This document shows, in pieces, positions 1 through 11,606 of a DNA stretch of 64,000 nt. Made by a program: the position numbers and the translations under genes. Origin of the DNA: Ahaetulla prasina. Taxonomy: Eukaryota; Chordata; Lepidosauria; Squamata; Colubridae. Position 1 is the stretch's first letter, and every line of letters starts with the position of its first letter. The DNA lies in NCBI RefSeq assembly GCF_028640845.1, contig NC_080542.1, forward strand, positions 64,245,064-64,309,063, in the 5' to 3' direction. The notes below the pieces were generated by a model. The model was not told where the DNA came from. It saw only the letters and a program-made list of their open reading frames with translations, and searched no databases.

Positions 1-940
1 GTGCTAGCTACATTTGGAATAATACTGATTATTTTACTGTCATTAACCTCTTTAATTTTTAATAAACTGAGATTATCTCTTCCAATAGTTTGAAACATTA
101 GGTTTCAATGTTGAATGGACTGAGTTTCCAGTTAATAAGAGTAAACTAGCTGTAAAATTATTGTTTGTACTTTATAATGCAAAAGCTAGAGTAAAAGAGG
201 TTTTTTTCTTATTTTTTTTTTCTTCCTGTGATGCTTGAAAAAAATATCATCTACACTCTACTGATAAGCATGTAGCTAATTAAGTCAGACCAGGAACTTG
301 AGTGTTCTGGCCAATTAACACATATTACATTCAAAAGATTACTTTCAAGCCAACTAAGCATTCTCCTGTTAAATCAAGCATTAGAAAAATGAGTTTGAGG
401 TAAAAAAAATTGCTCCCAGATTTTTTTTTACTGTGACTACATTCAGGTCAAATCAAAGCTTTAATATATTTGAAGACCAGCATAAGAAGGTATAGTAAAT
501 TAAAAAGCATAAAAACATTTTAAAAAATAATTATAAGATCTAAAATAAATAAAATAAGTATATTTAAAAACAAAAATCTAAAACGAATCTAAAAAGAAGG
601 GTAGGAGCATTAAATGGGTGTCAGAGAACATAAAAGCTAGTATATGACAAACTAAATCTATCACAATGCAGAGCAATCTGGGATAATAACAAAAAGGTCA
701 TTATGGCAGTCAAGGAGAACTGAATGTAAAACAAGACAAGAATTAAAAGAACAGGGTACAGAGATTGATAGTGGCCATACATCCAAATACAATCCAGACA
801 TAGGACAGATTCAACACAATATGGATTTCAAAAAGAGACACACGAATTAGATAAAATTCTAAAAGGCACAGAGGATGTGATAAATTGATAAAAAATTGTA
901 ATTATTTATTAAGGTATAAAATGGAGGAGTAGCTGGTTAA
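1..940. other. AT-rich intron, no gene
   Basis: AT-rich sequence with A-rich stretches. About 520-940 is purine-rich and may be decayed upstream L1 sequence belonging to the remnant that follows, but no reading frame supports that. Confidence 0.5.
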
Positions 941-947
941 AGGAAAC

Positions 948-1830
948 ATGATTTTTATTTGGGCAAAAAAAATTGGATATAACATTGAAGTGGATAAATG
1001 GGAGAAATTATGGAACAAAAATGACAAACTGACAATGTCTGTAATTTGTAAAGAAAATGTGTACAAAATGTTCTACAGGTGGCATCTTCCACTGGCAAGG
1101 CTGGGTAAAATATTTCCCAATGCCTCATCAATGTGTTGAAATGTAAGCACCATCAGGGAACATACTACCACATGTGGTGGACGTGCCCTATAGTAAAACA
1201 ATATTGGAATAAAATTAGAATACAATTAGAAGAGATAACCAAACAGCATATAGAGATGAATCCAGAAATATTTTTATTAGGAATACTCCCAGAGACTTAT
1301 GGAAAAAAAATACAATATTCAATTATACATATTTTAACAGCAGCAAGAATAATATATGCACAAAATTGGAAAAATAATAATATACCGACGGAAGATAATC
1401 TGGTTAGAAAAGTTTTGGAGTGTGCAGAAATGGACAAACTTACAAAGGAAATACAAGAAAAAGAGGAAACAGAATACTATATCGTATAGGAGAAATGGTA
1501 TGAATGATTAGAGGAGTGGGATAAAAGGCAAGGAAAGAGTAAATGAGGAAGATATAGGAGTGAAATGCAGTAACAAACATGAAGAAACAGAAAAGATGCA
1601 GATCGTAGGAATGAAATTGTGTACATTGTTTGTGTACATATGTATTTACATATATATGTAAATAAATCAATATTAAAATTATATGTATAAAGGATAAATT
1701 GAAATAAGGGGGAAAAATGGATATGTAAGAAATATTTACCGATGTGAAATTGTTCAGAAGAAGAAAATTGTAAAAGATTCTTTTTTATTTTTTTAAAAAA
1801 CTGTTTAATAAAAATTATTTTTTAAAAAAA
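948..1830 (+). mobile_element. L1-type LINE, 3' remnant (ORF2 C-terminus plus 3' UTR)
   Basis: Two ORFs in adjacent frames (948-1139, 1133-1489) read as the C-terminal end of L1 ORF2: a KLWNKND / YKMFYRWHLPLARL segment, then a zinc-finger-like C-x2-C...H...C block with the typical YYHMWWTCPIVKQYW motif, then a basic tail. A frameshift near 1135 joins the two. A purine-rich 3' UTR follows and ends in ATAAAAATT-type A-rich sequence at about 1800-1830. It is 5'-truncated, lacks the RT and endonuclease domains, and is not functional. No target duplication was found, so the left edge is uncertain. Confidence 0.8.
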
Positions 1831-2150
1831 GAGTAATTTATGGCAGCATGCCATCATCTGATGAACTTTAAGGCTGCTGCACTAAAAATGCCAGTACTGA
1901 TAAAATTTACACAGTCCAGAACTGTTCCTCAAAAACCCCTAAATTTATAGTCCTTAAAATTTTCCAATCTTTAATCCACAAAGTCAGATATTGAATTTCA
2001 AGGATGTTTCTTGTTAATTATAGTCCACCTTGCTTTAGAAATCTTCAAAAGGCCACTAATAATTTCCAAGCAGCCAAAAGGCCAGTAAATATGGAACCAA
2101 AATAAAAAGATCTTCCATGTGTTGTTCTTTTACTGTTTTCTTTCTTCTCC
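1831..2150. other. Unique intron, nothing recognised
   Basis: AT-rich sequence without a coherent frame or repeat signature. Confidence 0.4.
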
Positions 2151-2600
2151 TCTTTGTTATTCTTATATTATCAACTACCATAATCCTTAGTTTCCAAGGT
2201 TATTCCTACCAAGTACTAATACAATATCTTCTTTGACCAGTAGGTGGCATCCCCACTCTAAGTTCCAACATTAAACACAGCAAAGATAAAACAGCTGACC
2301 ATAAAAAGATCTGGGTTTGTTTTTTTTTAAAAACAAAACCCAAAGTTCCTATTTCTTTGTACAGATTTTTCCTGTAATCAAACAGTATTATCCACAAATT
2401 AAATCACTTTTCATGCTACAATCAGTTTCAATCCAGTGTTTCTATATTTTAAAGCTTCACAATCTTCCATTAAAAGTTTGTTTCACTTTTAGGTCTATAA
2501 TCTTTCTCTGTGTATTAAATCATGACTTTCTTAATGTTTTGTAAAATCTTTTTTTTTAAAGAATTCTTTTATTTGGGTTTAAGTCTCTAGTATAGAAGTT
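2150..2600 (-). mobile_element. Possible L1 5' UTR fragment
   Basis: The segment around 2215-2560 (ACCAGTAGGTGGCA, then TTTAAAGCTTCACAATC and TTTTAGGTCTATAATC) resembles the order of blocks in the L1-derived element at about 51560-51830 (ACCAGTAGATGGCA, TTTTAAAGG, TTTTGGGTCTAGG). It would be an old antisense fragment. The similarity is judged by eye over short blocks. Confidence 0.35.
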
Positions 2601-3227
2601 GAAAGTTGTCTCACCCATTTCAATCCTCTGTTCACAAACCACTCCAGCACATAATCATCTTGTCCCAGTTATCACAGTCTTTCTCTAATCAGAGAAGCCA
2701 TTGAGATAGAAAAACGCCCACACAGCATGAACAAACGAGATGACACCTCCCGCCTACCAGCCATTTGGAAACCCGCCCTTATTGACAAACGAGTCCCTAA
2801 CACGAGGAATGACACCAGACCCACACTCACAAGGTCCACACAGGATGTCACCACCACACATCCACCCAGAAAGCAGACCCAAACCCACACTGATCATGAA
2901 GCACGACCAAGGACCAGAAGCCAGACCGCAGCTGCAACATTAGCCATTTCAAACCCCTCCAATCCATTCATGCAGCAGACTGACACCCACTATGAAGATG
3001 TAGCACGACCACAAAGCCAAACAACAGCTATGCAGCTCACCAGCTCAAATCCCCCTGCAGCACAGACTAGACTGAGCACAACCAAGCCCCCACCAACACA
3101 GGACACACCCCCAGCCAATCAGAGCACAGAAAAAACCCCATCCAATCAGAGCACAGCCAAGCTCCCACCCAATCAGTTCAAACCCCCACTAGCAGTTAAA
3201 AGGAAGAAACAGCTGCGATCACACATT

Positions 3228-3367
3228 GCTCCCAGAAGCATGAAGCTGAAGCCTGAAGATGACGAATGAGACTTCGCCGAAACGTCGCCAAGACACTTCC
3301 AATTTTACACGGGAGAAAACCCGAACAACCAAAGACCTATATACAAACACCCGTGAAAACCTCAGAA

Positions 3368-3372
<5 letters not shown>
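3228..3372 (+). repeat. Penelope terminal repeat, copy 1
   Basis: Starts TGCTCCCAGAAGCATGAAGC and ends in AACCTCAGAAAACA before an (AT)n tract. A near-identical copy lies at 3468-3611 in the same orientation, as expected for the tandem 'pLTR' arrangement of Penelope elements. Confidence 0.8.
3261..3289 (+). ncRNA. Degenerate hammerhead-ribozyme-like motif (copy 1)
   Basis: The order CGAATGAG - short stem (ACTTCGCC) - GAAAC - GTC resembles the minimal type I hammerhead known from Penelope elements (CTGATGAG - stem II - GAAAC - GTC). Two core positions differ from CTGATGA, so activity is doubtful. A second copy is at 3502-3530. Confidence 0.4.

Positions 3373-3421
<49 letters not shown>
3373..3421. 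repeat. (AT)n microsatellite
   Basis: About 49 bp of uninterrupted AT directly after Penelope repeat copy 1; a second run of about 25 bp lies at 3612-3636 after copy 2, so the repeat appears to be part of the element's 3' structure. Confidence 0.9.
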
Positions 3422-3425
<4 letters not shown>

Positions 3426-3467
3426 GGCTTCAGCCGCGCTTCTGGGAGCAATGAAGCAATGAAGCAA

Positions 3468-3611
3468 TGCTCCCAGAAGCATGAAGCTGAAGCCTGAAGA
3501 TGACAAATGAGACTTCGTCGAAACGTCGCCAAGACACTTCCAATTTTACGCGGGAGAAAACCCGAATAACCAAAGACCTACATACAAACACCCGCGAAAA
3601 CCTCAGAAAAC
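3468..3611 (+). repeat. Penelope terminal repeat, copy 2
   Basis: Direct repeat of 3228-3372 with about ten substitutions. It is preceded at 3422-3450 by an inverted piece of the same sequence (TTCAGGCTTCAGC...TTCTGGGAGCA), giving a local palindrome with the start of this copy. Confidence 0.8.
3502..3530 (+). ncRNA. Degenerate hammerhead-ribozyme-like motif (copy 2)
   Basis: Same arrangement as at 3261-3289, with GAC-TTC-GTC able to form a 3-bp stem II directly before GAAACGTC. The core reads CAAATGA instead of CTGATGA. Confidence 0.4.
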
Positions 3612-3639
3612 ATATATATATATATATATATATATATTA

Positions 3640-4345
3640 TGCACAAATGGCTTGCATTAGTGGGGTAGGTTCAACACTCTAATTAGTGTTTCCCCTTCCA
3701 TAGCTTGAATAAATACTCATCATCTACAGTGGTGTTTTTCAAACTTGGCCACAATAACATGTGGATTTCAATTTCCAGAATTCATATTGGCTGGAGTCCA
3801 TATGTCTTAAAGTTGCCAAATTTCTCTCTCCCCCCTATCCCTCCTCTTAATCCTTCCGCCCCTTGTTTATTTATCATTATTTTTTAACTTCTTAAAGATT
3901 ATCAGGGATGTCACCAATAAATTTTATGAGTGAAAAAAATTGAATAATATAGACTTAATTTTTGTTTGTAATCATTTTGGTGTGATATTTTTTCAACTTG
4001 TATTATTTCCCACTTGTGTTTACATGCATTACTATATTGTAGTAATATATACTTAAGATTGTCATGGCATTTACCTTTTATATTATTATCTGTTCCTAAT
4101 ATTATATCTTAGAACTGTTTTTGATCTCTACATCTCTTCTAAGTAGAAGCATGTATCATCTAAGTCTCATACTTAAAAGAGTAAACATAGAAAACCGGGA
4201 TTCAGGGATATAACTAAGCGGTAATTCTTAAGGTGCAGAAATAAGAGATACAGATTTTTCAAGTTTACTATTGAAAAAAAATCAAATGATATATGCTTTC
4301 TAATATTATTGTTAATGAATTTATATGGTGCAGCCACAGAATAAA
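3640..4345. other. AT-rich intron, no gene
   Basis: No repeat or coding signal recognised. Confidence 0.45.
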
Positions 4346-4350
4346 TTCAA

Positions 4351-4430
4351 AATTGTAACAGTATAACAGAGTTGGAACGGACCTTGAAAGCCATTTCCTT
4401 CAATCCCCTGTTCAAGCAGGAGACCCTTTA
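4351..4430 (-). mobile_element. CR1 LINE 3' fragment
   Basis: ACAGAGTTGGAACGGACC...TTCAATCCCCTGTTCAAGCAGG is the antisense of the conserved CR1 3' region, as in the better-preserved copy at 7010-7735. Very short. Followed by three ATTAGATATTAGAT-like units at about 4440-4460. Confidence 0.6.
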
Positions 4431-4694
4431 TCATTCTGATATTAGATATTAGATATTAGAATGATCATTCTTATTTTATGTATATAAAATTATCTTCAAC
4501 ATCTAGTTATAAAATTAATTAATCCCCAATTGCACTTAACAACTTTCTTATAAGTAAATGAATATCCACAGATCCTTATTTCCAGCAGAATAGGTAAATA
4601 TAAGGGGAATATATATGGGAAAACAGCATTAGAAAAGGGAAGAAGAAACTGGATAGAGATATGGTGAGGGGGAAAAGTAATAGCAATAGCACTT

Positions 4695-4810
4695 GGATTT
4701 ATATACCACTTCACAGTGCTTTACAGCTGTCTCTAAGCAGTTTAAGTGCCGCCCAATTCTTAACATATGCCAATTATTGCAGCACATAATTAACCGTGCT
4801 GCAGGCGGAA
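4695..4810 (-). mobile_element. Possible SINE/L2-like tail fragment
   Basis: TTATATACCACTTCACAGTGCTTTACAG resembles the antisense of the 'gcggtataaat' tail shared by local L2-like LINEs and their SINEs. The downstream match is weak. Confidence 0.3.
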
Positions 4811-5159
4811 ACATTTGCAATATGTATCTGGGAGGCAGACACTATGGCTACTTTTTCAGAGCTCTTCTCTCTTTATCCCAGAAAAAATTCTCTGGAGAGT
4901 TTTTGTCACTGCCATCTGGCATAACCTAGGACAGAAAGCTTTTGTTATTTATAGAATTATATTAGTGGGCATTTTCATAGGACAAATACCTACCAATGCA
5001 CTGCTGATCAGGAATCAGTATAAGTCAGGTTATAGAATTTTTTTGTTCTATATCAAAGCTTAACCTTAGAAGTAAGATTTTGTTCTATACCAAGGTAGTA
5101 ATAAAAAAGAATACTTCCTATACCCATAAATTTAGTATAGGAAGAGTATTAGTTAACTG

Positions 5160-5390
5160 TGGCAGTGAACAGTGTGGTGACCTGGAGGTGGAGCTCTCGT
5201 CTCACAATCAGGAGGCTGTGGAGTCAATCCTAGGAAGCAGCAGATATTTCTCTCTTTGGGCTCAGTGAGCAATTGTGTGCTGTGAACTCCACATAGACAT
5301 CAAGGATGGCATCCGGCCAGTAAAGGCTCGAGCTCCATTCAATCGCCTCAACTCCACTCTAATGCAAGGAATTACAGGGCTATTAAAAGA
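5160..5390 (+). mobile_element. tRNA-derived SINE candidate
   Basis: The head GTGTGGTGACCTGGAGGTGG...GGAGTCAATCCTAGG resembles degenerate A- and B-box promoter elements spaced as in a tRNA. The body contains GGCATCCGGCCAGTAAA and ends in an A-rich tract near 5385. No target duplication found. Confidence 0.45.
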
Positions 5391-6150
5391 AAAAAATATG
5401 ATCTACTGTGGCAGAATAGTTTATCCTGACTAAAGGGAATAGCCTTCTAGTTTCTTACACAAAACAAAGTATTTATCATTATTTGTAACCTTTCCAAGTG
5501 GCAATGTCAGATATTGATCTTAGGAATGCAAAATGTATTGAATACATTTGTGTGCCTGGAAAGACCTGCAGATGTGCCCCATGCTACAAGTAAATGATGG
5601 AAAAGAGAAGTCTGCATCAGTAATATCACCAGAAGCAGATTGTCTCTGTTACTCTTCTCAAGACTCAGAAACCAATAACATCATAGATCTTCTGTGTTTT
5701 GCAACTTGGAAGTCCCACCTATGAGAAATGAACAGATTGAAAATCACTCAATTGAACATTAGTTCACTGAGCTTGGTACATTCCTTCTGGATTTAAATAA
5801 GATAAGTTGTTTTTCAAGTAGAGTCAGATTGCAAACTTTATCTCTTGGAAGTTATTAAATTATTTAGCTATCTATCTTTCCAGTGATTTTTTTCCAGTAA
5901 AGGTTAAACAATATTTTAAAGTCCTGTTCTGTCAGGCAGTATGAATAATTTGATAACATCATTGGTAGTCATTAATGTACCAGATCAATTTATTGCAAAG
6001 ATCACTCCAACAATACTAAAATCATGAAACATGGATTTCTCTTTTCCATTCAATGTTTTCATTCATGAGTATGGAATCACCAATTAGATGTGGGAAAATA
6101 AATAGTCTTTCCTATGTGATTAAAAGTATTTTCATGTAGCTCATGTGAAG
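5391..6150. other. AT-rich intron, no gene
   Basis: No recognisable feature. Confidence 0.45.
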
Positions 6151-6154
6151 GGTC

Positions 6155-6290
6155 TGAATTTCCAGCTCCAACACTGGAAATTTTAAAGAAAATGTTGGAT
6201 AACCATTTGTCTGAAATGGTGTAGGGTTTCCTGCCTGGGCAGGGGATTGGACTATAAGACCTCCAAGGTCCCTTCCAACTCTGTTATTAC

Positions 6291-6292
<2 letters not shown>
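6155..6292 (+). mobile_element. CR1 LINE 3' end, sense
   Basis: GGGTTTCCTGCCTGGGCAGG and GGTCCCTTCCAACTCTG are the diagnostic sense strand of the CR1 3' UTR. It is 5'-truncated and runs directly into a (TTA)n tract, the element's microsatellite-like tail. Confidence 0.8.
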
Positions 6293-6359
<67 letters not shown>

Positions 6360-6372
6360 GATGTTGTTGTTG

Positions 6373-6436
<64 letters not shown>
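6293..6436. repeat. (TTA)n microsatellite with TTG interruptions
   Basis: About 144 bp seeded from the CR1 3' tail. It creates a spurious Ile/Leu-rich ORF. Confidence 0.9.
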
Positions 6437-6940
6437 CACTGAAATATTCAGGTAGAAACTATTATTGCAACATCAGTGATAAAAATATTCCCCATGTTCA
6501 TATATTCTTTTCAAAAGAAGATTATTCCATTTTCATAATCATATGTATTTGTATTGGTTTAATACTATTAAAATTATATTTTATTTCTCTGAAATATTTT
6601 CATAGTTATTGGAGTAAAATAGTAATTATAATTAAATAAAAAATAATGAAATAATTATCACAGTAAAAATAATACTTTAAAATATTAAGTTCATTCATAT
6701 TAAGTCTTGTTGTAAATAACAGCATTGTGGACTGGGTGTGGACAAACCTCAAGTCCTAAAGTGGAACGCATCATTTGGAGATTTTCATTTTTCAGGGTGA
6801 AATGGAAGTGGCTGAACCCCTCCAAATCAATGGTGAGCTTCAGTGAAACTCAAGTCTCAGTCTGTTTCTTGAACTTTTCAGGCAGAACAAAGTAATATGC
6901 CTGGAATCCATAGGAAAAATCCAATTGCCCTATAAATATT
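6437..6940. other. Intron between two oppositely oriented CR1 ends, no gene
   Basis: AT-rich up to 6710, then mixed composition at 6720-6900. Nothing recognised. Confidence 0.4.
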
Positions 6941-6942
6941 AT

Positions 6943-6957
6943 ATTATTATTATTATT

Positions 6958-7009
<52 letters not shown>
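6943..7009. repeat. (TTA)n/(TAA)n inverted trinucleotide repeat
   Basis: A short (ATT) run switches at 6960 to a longer (AAT) run, so the tract is self-complementary. It abuts the 3' end of the antisense CR1 that follows. Confidence 0.85.
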
Positions 7010-7735
7010 TCAGAGTTGGAAGGGACCTTGGAGGCCTTCTAGTCCAACCCTCTGTCCAGGCAGGAAACCCTACACCATTTCAGACAAATGGCTATCCAAC
7101 ATTTTCTTAAAAATTTCCAGTGTTGGAGCATTTACAACTTCTGCAGGCAAGTTGTTCCACTGATTAATTGTTCTAACTGTCAGGAAATTTCTCCTTAGTT
7201 CTAAGTTGCTTCTCTCCTTATTTATTTATTTATTTGATTTTTATACCGCCCTTCTCCCGAAGGACTCAGGGCGGTGTACAGGCAACAATAAAATACAGAC
7301 ACTACAGTATACAATTTAAAATGCAAGTTAAAAAACATTATAATTAGCCTAGAACTTTAAAAATTTATAAAAACCAAAACCCCATTTAAAATTAGTAAAA
7401 AATTTAAAATCGATAAAATTTATGTAATTTAAAATTTAAAATTTAAGCCAGCCCCGCGCGAATGAAAAGATGTGTCTTCAGTTCGCGGCGGAAGGTCCGA
7501 AGGTCAGGTATTTGGCGTAAGCCCGGGGGAAGTTCGTTCCAAAGTGTGGGAGCCCCCACAGAGAAGGACCTTCCCCTGGGGGCCGCCAGCTGACATTGCT
7601 TGGCGGACGGCACCCTGAGGAGTCCCTCTCTGTGAGAGCGTATGGGTCGGTGGGAGGCATACGGTAACAGCAGGCTGTTAATCCTTGATTAGTTTCCACC
7701 CATTGCTTCTTGTTCTACCCTCAGGTCCTTTGGAA
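7010..7735 (-). mobile_element. CR1 LINE 3' end (antisense), split by an L2-like insertion
   Basis: 7010-7219 is a clear antisense CR1 3' region (AGAGTTGGAAGGGACCTTGG, GTCCAACCCTCTGTCCAGGC, then CAAGTTGTTCCACTGATTAA). The alignment resumes at 7682 (TCCTTGATTAGTTTCCACCC... GTTCTACCCTCAGGTCC) after a nested insertion, with TCCTT at both junctions. Confidence 0.85.
7220..7681 (-). mobile_element. L2-like (CR1 superfamily) LINE 3' end, nested in CR1
   Basis: Antisense of the family seen sense at 22265-22777: (TTTA)n tail, ACCGCCCTTCTCCCGAAGGA, an AT-rich 3' UTR, then the C-terminal RT coding end (the antisense of CTTCCCCCGGGCTTACGCC and GAGGGACTCCTCAGGGTGCC). TCCTT flanks it on both sides within the host CR1, showing that it inserted later. 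Confidence 0.8.
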
Positions 7736-8633
7736 AAAATAATAATCTAAAACCTCAGGGCATGGAGGAAAAGGAAAGGTAGAAAGCATCTTCACTATCA
7801 CTTTATCATTTGTCAAAATGTGATAAGGGTAGAGAAAACTTGAGGTAATTAAGAAATTCTTAACATTTTGCTGTGGTATTTGCGCTACATGGACCTATCT
7901 CATTGTCTTATCATGAGTTTGTGGTTAATGACCTCATTTGGTTCAATTGTTGATTGATTTTTTTCTATACCTAATTCAGAAATTCTGGGGACATCATTAA
8001 TGTTATTTCCACTTCAGCAGATTCAGCAGGAATAGAAAGAAAGTGTCCTTTCAGTTTTTATATATCTTAGCTTTTCTACTATGAAATTATAAAAAATTAC
8101 AATAGAAAATATGTTATTATTCAAATGATGTAAAAAAATCTTGCATTTGTCTGAAATTGTTCCTTATCATAGAGACTCCTATTGTAACAAAATTCACCAA
8201 CTTCTCTTCAAAAATGAACCAATTTTATTGATATTATTAATATTAAAAAAGTTTTTCAGGAACTGACTGATTCAAGTATTGCAGAATCAAGTATGAATCT
8301 GTGATATGAATAAATGAAATATTTGTGGGTTTTAGGTAGGTATGATACAGGTTTATCAAAAGTCAGCCCATAGGCCATTCACTAGAATTCAGATTATATG
8401 TAAAGCAAGTAAGGGATAGTTCATAAGAAAATGGCAACCAACTTGAATACTTAATGTAGTTTATATAATAAATTGACTATGAAACCTGATGCATCATACA
8501 CACACATAAAACCACACACATAAAGTAAAGCCAAAGTGGTTGTGGTAGTAGTGGTAGGGGGAATTGGGGTTGTACTCCTGAACTAGAAGAGTAACTCCAA
8601 CAGAACTCAGGAACAACATCACAGTTCTCTGTC
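7736..8633. other. Intron; from about 8530 an unclassified repeat-like stretch
   Basis: Nothing recognised to 8530. 8530-8646, continued at 8894-9130, reads as one block interrupted by the L1 insertion and may be upstream sequence of the R4-like element, but I cannot classify it. Confidence 0.35.
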
Positions 8634-8646
8634 CAGAAAAGTATAG

Positions 8647-8880
8647 TACTAAAGTAAGATAAGATGTGATGAAAATGCAATTATAACACACAGTGTATAG
8701 ATCAATGTATGTTGCTAATTTTTAGCCACTAACTATAAAGAAATAGGTATGTATATAAGAAAAATGGAAATAATCTGTATGTACATATTAGGTATACTGA
8801 TACTGAAGTGTTGTAAAGATGAAAACTGTGATATAAAATGAAGAAAATTGTTCAATAAAAATTAATTAAAAGAAACAAAA
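8647..8880 (+). mobile_element. 5'-truncated L1 3' end with 13-bp target duplication
   Basis: Purine-rich 3' UTR ending TTCAATAAAAATTAATTAAA plus an A-rich tail, flanked by exact copies of CAGAAAAGTATAG at 8634-8646 and 8881-8893. Only 234 bp were inserted. Confidence 0.8.
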
Positions 8881-9746
8881 CAGAAAAGTATAGGAGTAGG
8901 AACAGCTAATATGCTGTGCAAAACCGTCAAACTCCCAAGCCTCTGGTAAAAGATCAGAGATTGAGGAAAACACATACCATGCATAAGCGTGAAAAGGAAA
9001 TTATTATATATATATAAAAGCTAGTGTATGAATAGCATAGTGGTGCTGCTCATCAATACAGGAGACTGAATTACCAACCATATTAGCTGATACTTCATTT
9101 GCTTGCCTCAGATATAAGAGTGACATGAACCAAGAGAATCATGGCTTCTCGGACCTCAATTGAATTAACAAGATCTGAGCCAGATGTTAGGAAACTAAGA
9201 CAATCCAACAATAAGCAGGCTACTAGAACAAGCCATACATCAATAAGTCAAGTCAACCTGGAGTTGATTAAATGCTGCTACCAAAATAGATCTAATGATA
9301 GAACAAATATGAAACATATGATGAACATACTTCCATGCTAAGAAACAGCTAGTTATCCAATGTTTTAACCTATTTAAGAGAAAGCTGCAGTCACAACTTA
9401 GAATAAGCCAACTTCACATGACATCTCAGACTCAATTGGATGTGCAGCCAAGATCAGAAGCTGAAACGTCACTGCCACTCCTTCATATCATAGCAAAGCA
9501 GTTGATATGAGGCATAAAATCAGGGATAAACTAGCTACAGTTAACCCTCAGGACTGATTACCAAGGCTCAGTGAAGAAATACCAAAGGATAGCATGGTAG
9601 AAGATGTTGTCATGAAAATCCCTACTATCACCATAATTCAAACTGATATATGCCACAGTCACTATAATCCTGAAAATGATCAAAAATAACAATAAATACC
9701 CCTCCCTAATTTCCCCATCCCCTGGAAAATGAATTTAGAGCCTAAG

Positions 9747-10005
9747 ATTTTTTGTTTGTTTGTTTGTTTACATTTATACCCCGCCCTTCTCCGAAGACTC
9801 AGGGCGGCTTACAGTGTATAAGGCAATAGTCTCATTCTATTTGTATATTTTTACAAAGTCAACTTATTGCCCCCCAACAATCTGGGTCCTCATTTTACCT
9901 ACCTTATAAAGGATGGAAGGCTGAGTCAACCTTGGGCCGGGCTTGAACCTGCAGTAATTGCAGGCTTTGTGTTCTTAATAACAGGCTTTACCAGCCTGAG
10001 CTGGT
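9747..10005 (-). mobile_element. tRNA-derived SINE with L2-like tail
   Basis: On the minus strand: a tRNA-like head (CTGCAGGTTCAAGCCCGGCC as B box), a core with GGTTGACTCAGCCTTCCATC and GACCCAGATTGTTGGGGGGC, then GCCGCCCTGAGTCTTCGGAG and a (CAAA)n tail. The 3' block matches the tail of the L2-like LINEs at 7220-7681 and 22265-22777, which probably mobilised it. Confidence 0.8.
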
Positions 10006-11606
10006 AAAGTTTAATAAAAAGTTTAATAAAGTTGGGTTCCAGCACAAGTCCAAAAGCTCAGAAGACAAAAACCTCTGGTTCTGGTGACTGACGCAGATTG
10101 GATCCTGCAACATTATCCTGAGACACGTATATTGTCTTCATTCCTGAGAGGTTAATTAGCCAGTAGAATTACAAAAGGGTGTGAAGATTAGGGATAAGAC
10201 TCAACTACTGGAAAAACACAAGGGCCTGACTCCATCTGAAGTGCTAGAGATTGCTAACAAAGGTTATCAGCACTGGCACTAGGGAAGCAAAGGCAAGGAG
10301 ATAAATTCCCTTCTCTCCAAAGAATCAAAGAGTATCCATGGTATACTCCCAACTGCAGTGCAACTATACATAATACGTTATGTATATACGTATAACTATA
10401 CGTAATAGCAGAGCCACTAATAGCAGAAATAGGAAGAACATATGGCGGAAAGAGAAAGGAGATAATGCCAGTTCAAAATGGCTATAGGACATGAGAGCAG
10501 CAGTCTCCCAGAAGAGGAACCAGTGATCATAATGGAAGATTAAGAACATACAGAGCTGGACAATACCTTGTTCAAAATGATCCACATCAACTGGATAAAA
10601 AACTAACAGCAGTGCATGAACATCTCCAACACAGATGAATTAAGTATTAGCAGCAGACTCCCACACAGGCTGGCTAACACAGGAAAGCAGGTCTAGGTAG
10701 ACCAATCTGAGCACAGTCTGGATTGACTACAGAGAATTGTACAATTCAATACCACACACAAAGATTGTGACTGCCTTGGTTTATACAAAATCAACAGGAT
10801 GCTAAGATCCGTCTTCAAGCACTCTAGAAGTCAAGTTAAAACAGCTTCTGCTAATTTAGCCATCAAATGTGCCATATAACAAGGTGATGCACTGTTCCTG
10901 CTGCTGTTCTACACAGGCTTCAACCCACTCAGCCAGATAATAATGGTTAACAAATACAAGTTTAAGAGTTAAACCATCATCAGCCACTTTTTCTATATGG
11001 ATGACATCAAGGTGTATATTAAGAGTGAATGAGGCATTGAGTTGTTGATCTATCTGACATGGATCTATATAACTCATAGGGATATAACTAGAGATGTGTG
11101 TCCAGATTGTACTAAAGAAAGGAAGGGAAGTTAAAAATGATAGAATGGAACTATGTATGGGCCTCATAGCAGATCTACAGATCAGAAAGAAGCATTTTGG
11201 TATCCCACAATTACATGGGAACCACAATGAGGAGACAATGAAGACAACAATAGCTAAGTACTAAGACATATCCTGAGAAGGAAAAGATAGATAATATCAG
11301 CATGTATGACCTGTAGGTATAGTGGACTGGGGAACATGGACAAAGCCCTGAATGGAATGTCAATAGCTCATGTGACAGACACTGAAAAATCCTAACAGTG
11401 GCTTGAAAGGGGTGGACTAAAAGATAGCACTGAGGCACTGATCACAGAAGTTCAAGAGCAGGCACTAAGCACCAGATTCACAGAAGCAGAGGTCTACCAC
11501 ATTAGACAGGACCCTCTCTGTGTAGAAAGATCTCAGAAATAGCCTAACACACAGTGGCAAGATATAAGAGACAAATATAAGAGAAATAGGATACAGTGAA
11601 TGGCAA

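Larger units (their letters stand above)
2640..3372 (+). mobile_element. Penelope-like retroelement, 3' portion (end of GIY-YIG ORF plus tail)
   Basis: Frame from about 2680 reads SLIREAIEIEKRPHSMNKR then DDTSRLPAIWKPALID, which I recognise as the C-terminal end of the Penelope GIY-YIG endonuclease region. It continues as a Pro/Thr/Gln-rich low-complexity tail (open at 2727-3269) with three short repeats of an ANQST/SNQST/PNQF type near 3113-3180. The ORF stops at 3267, next to a tail containing CGAAACGTC, common at Penelope 3' ends. The RT domain is absent. An (AT)n tract follows, and the terminal 145 bp are repeated downstream. Confidence 0.75.

Noticed and set aside
2727..3269. 180-codon ORF as a host proline-rich gene
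   Set aside because: It continues directly from Penelope endonuclease C-terminal sequence and ends in that element's terminal repeat.
6247..6639. Ile/Leu-rich membrane-like ORF
   Set aside because: Translation of a (TTA)n microsatellite.
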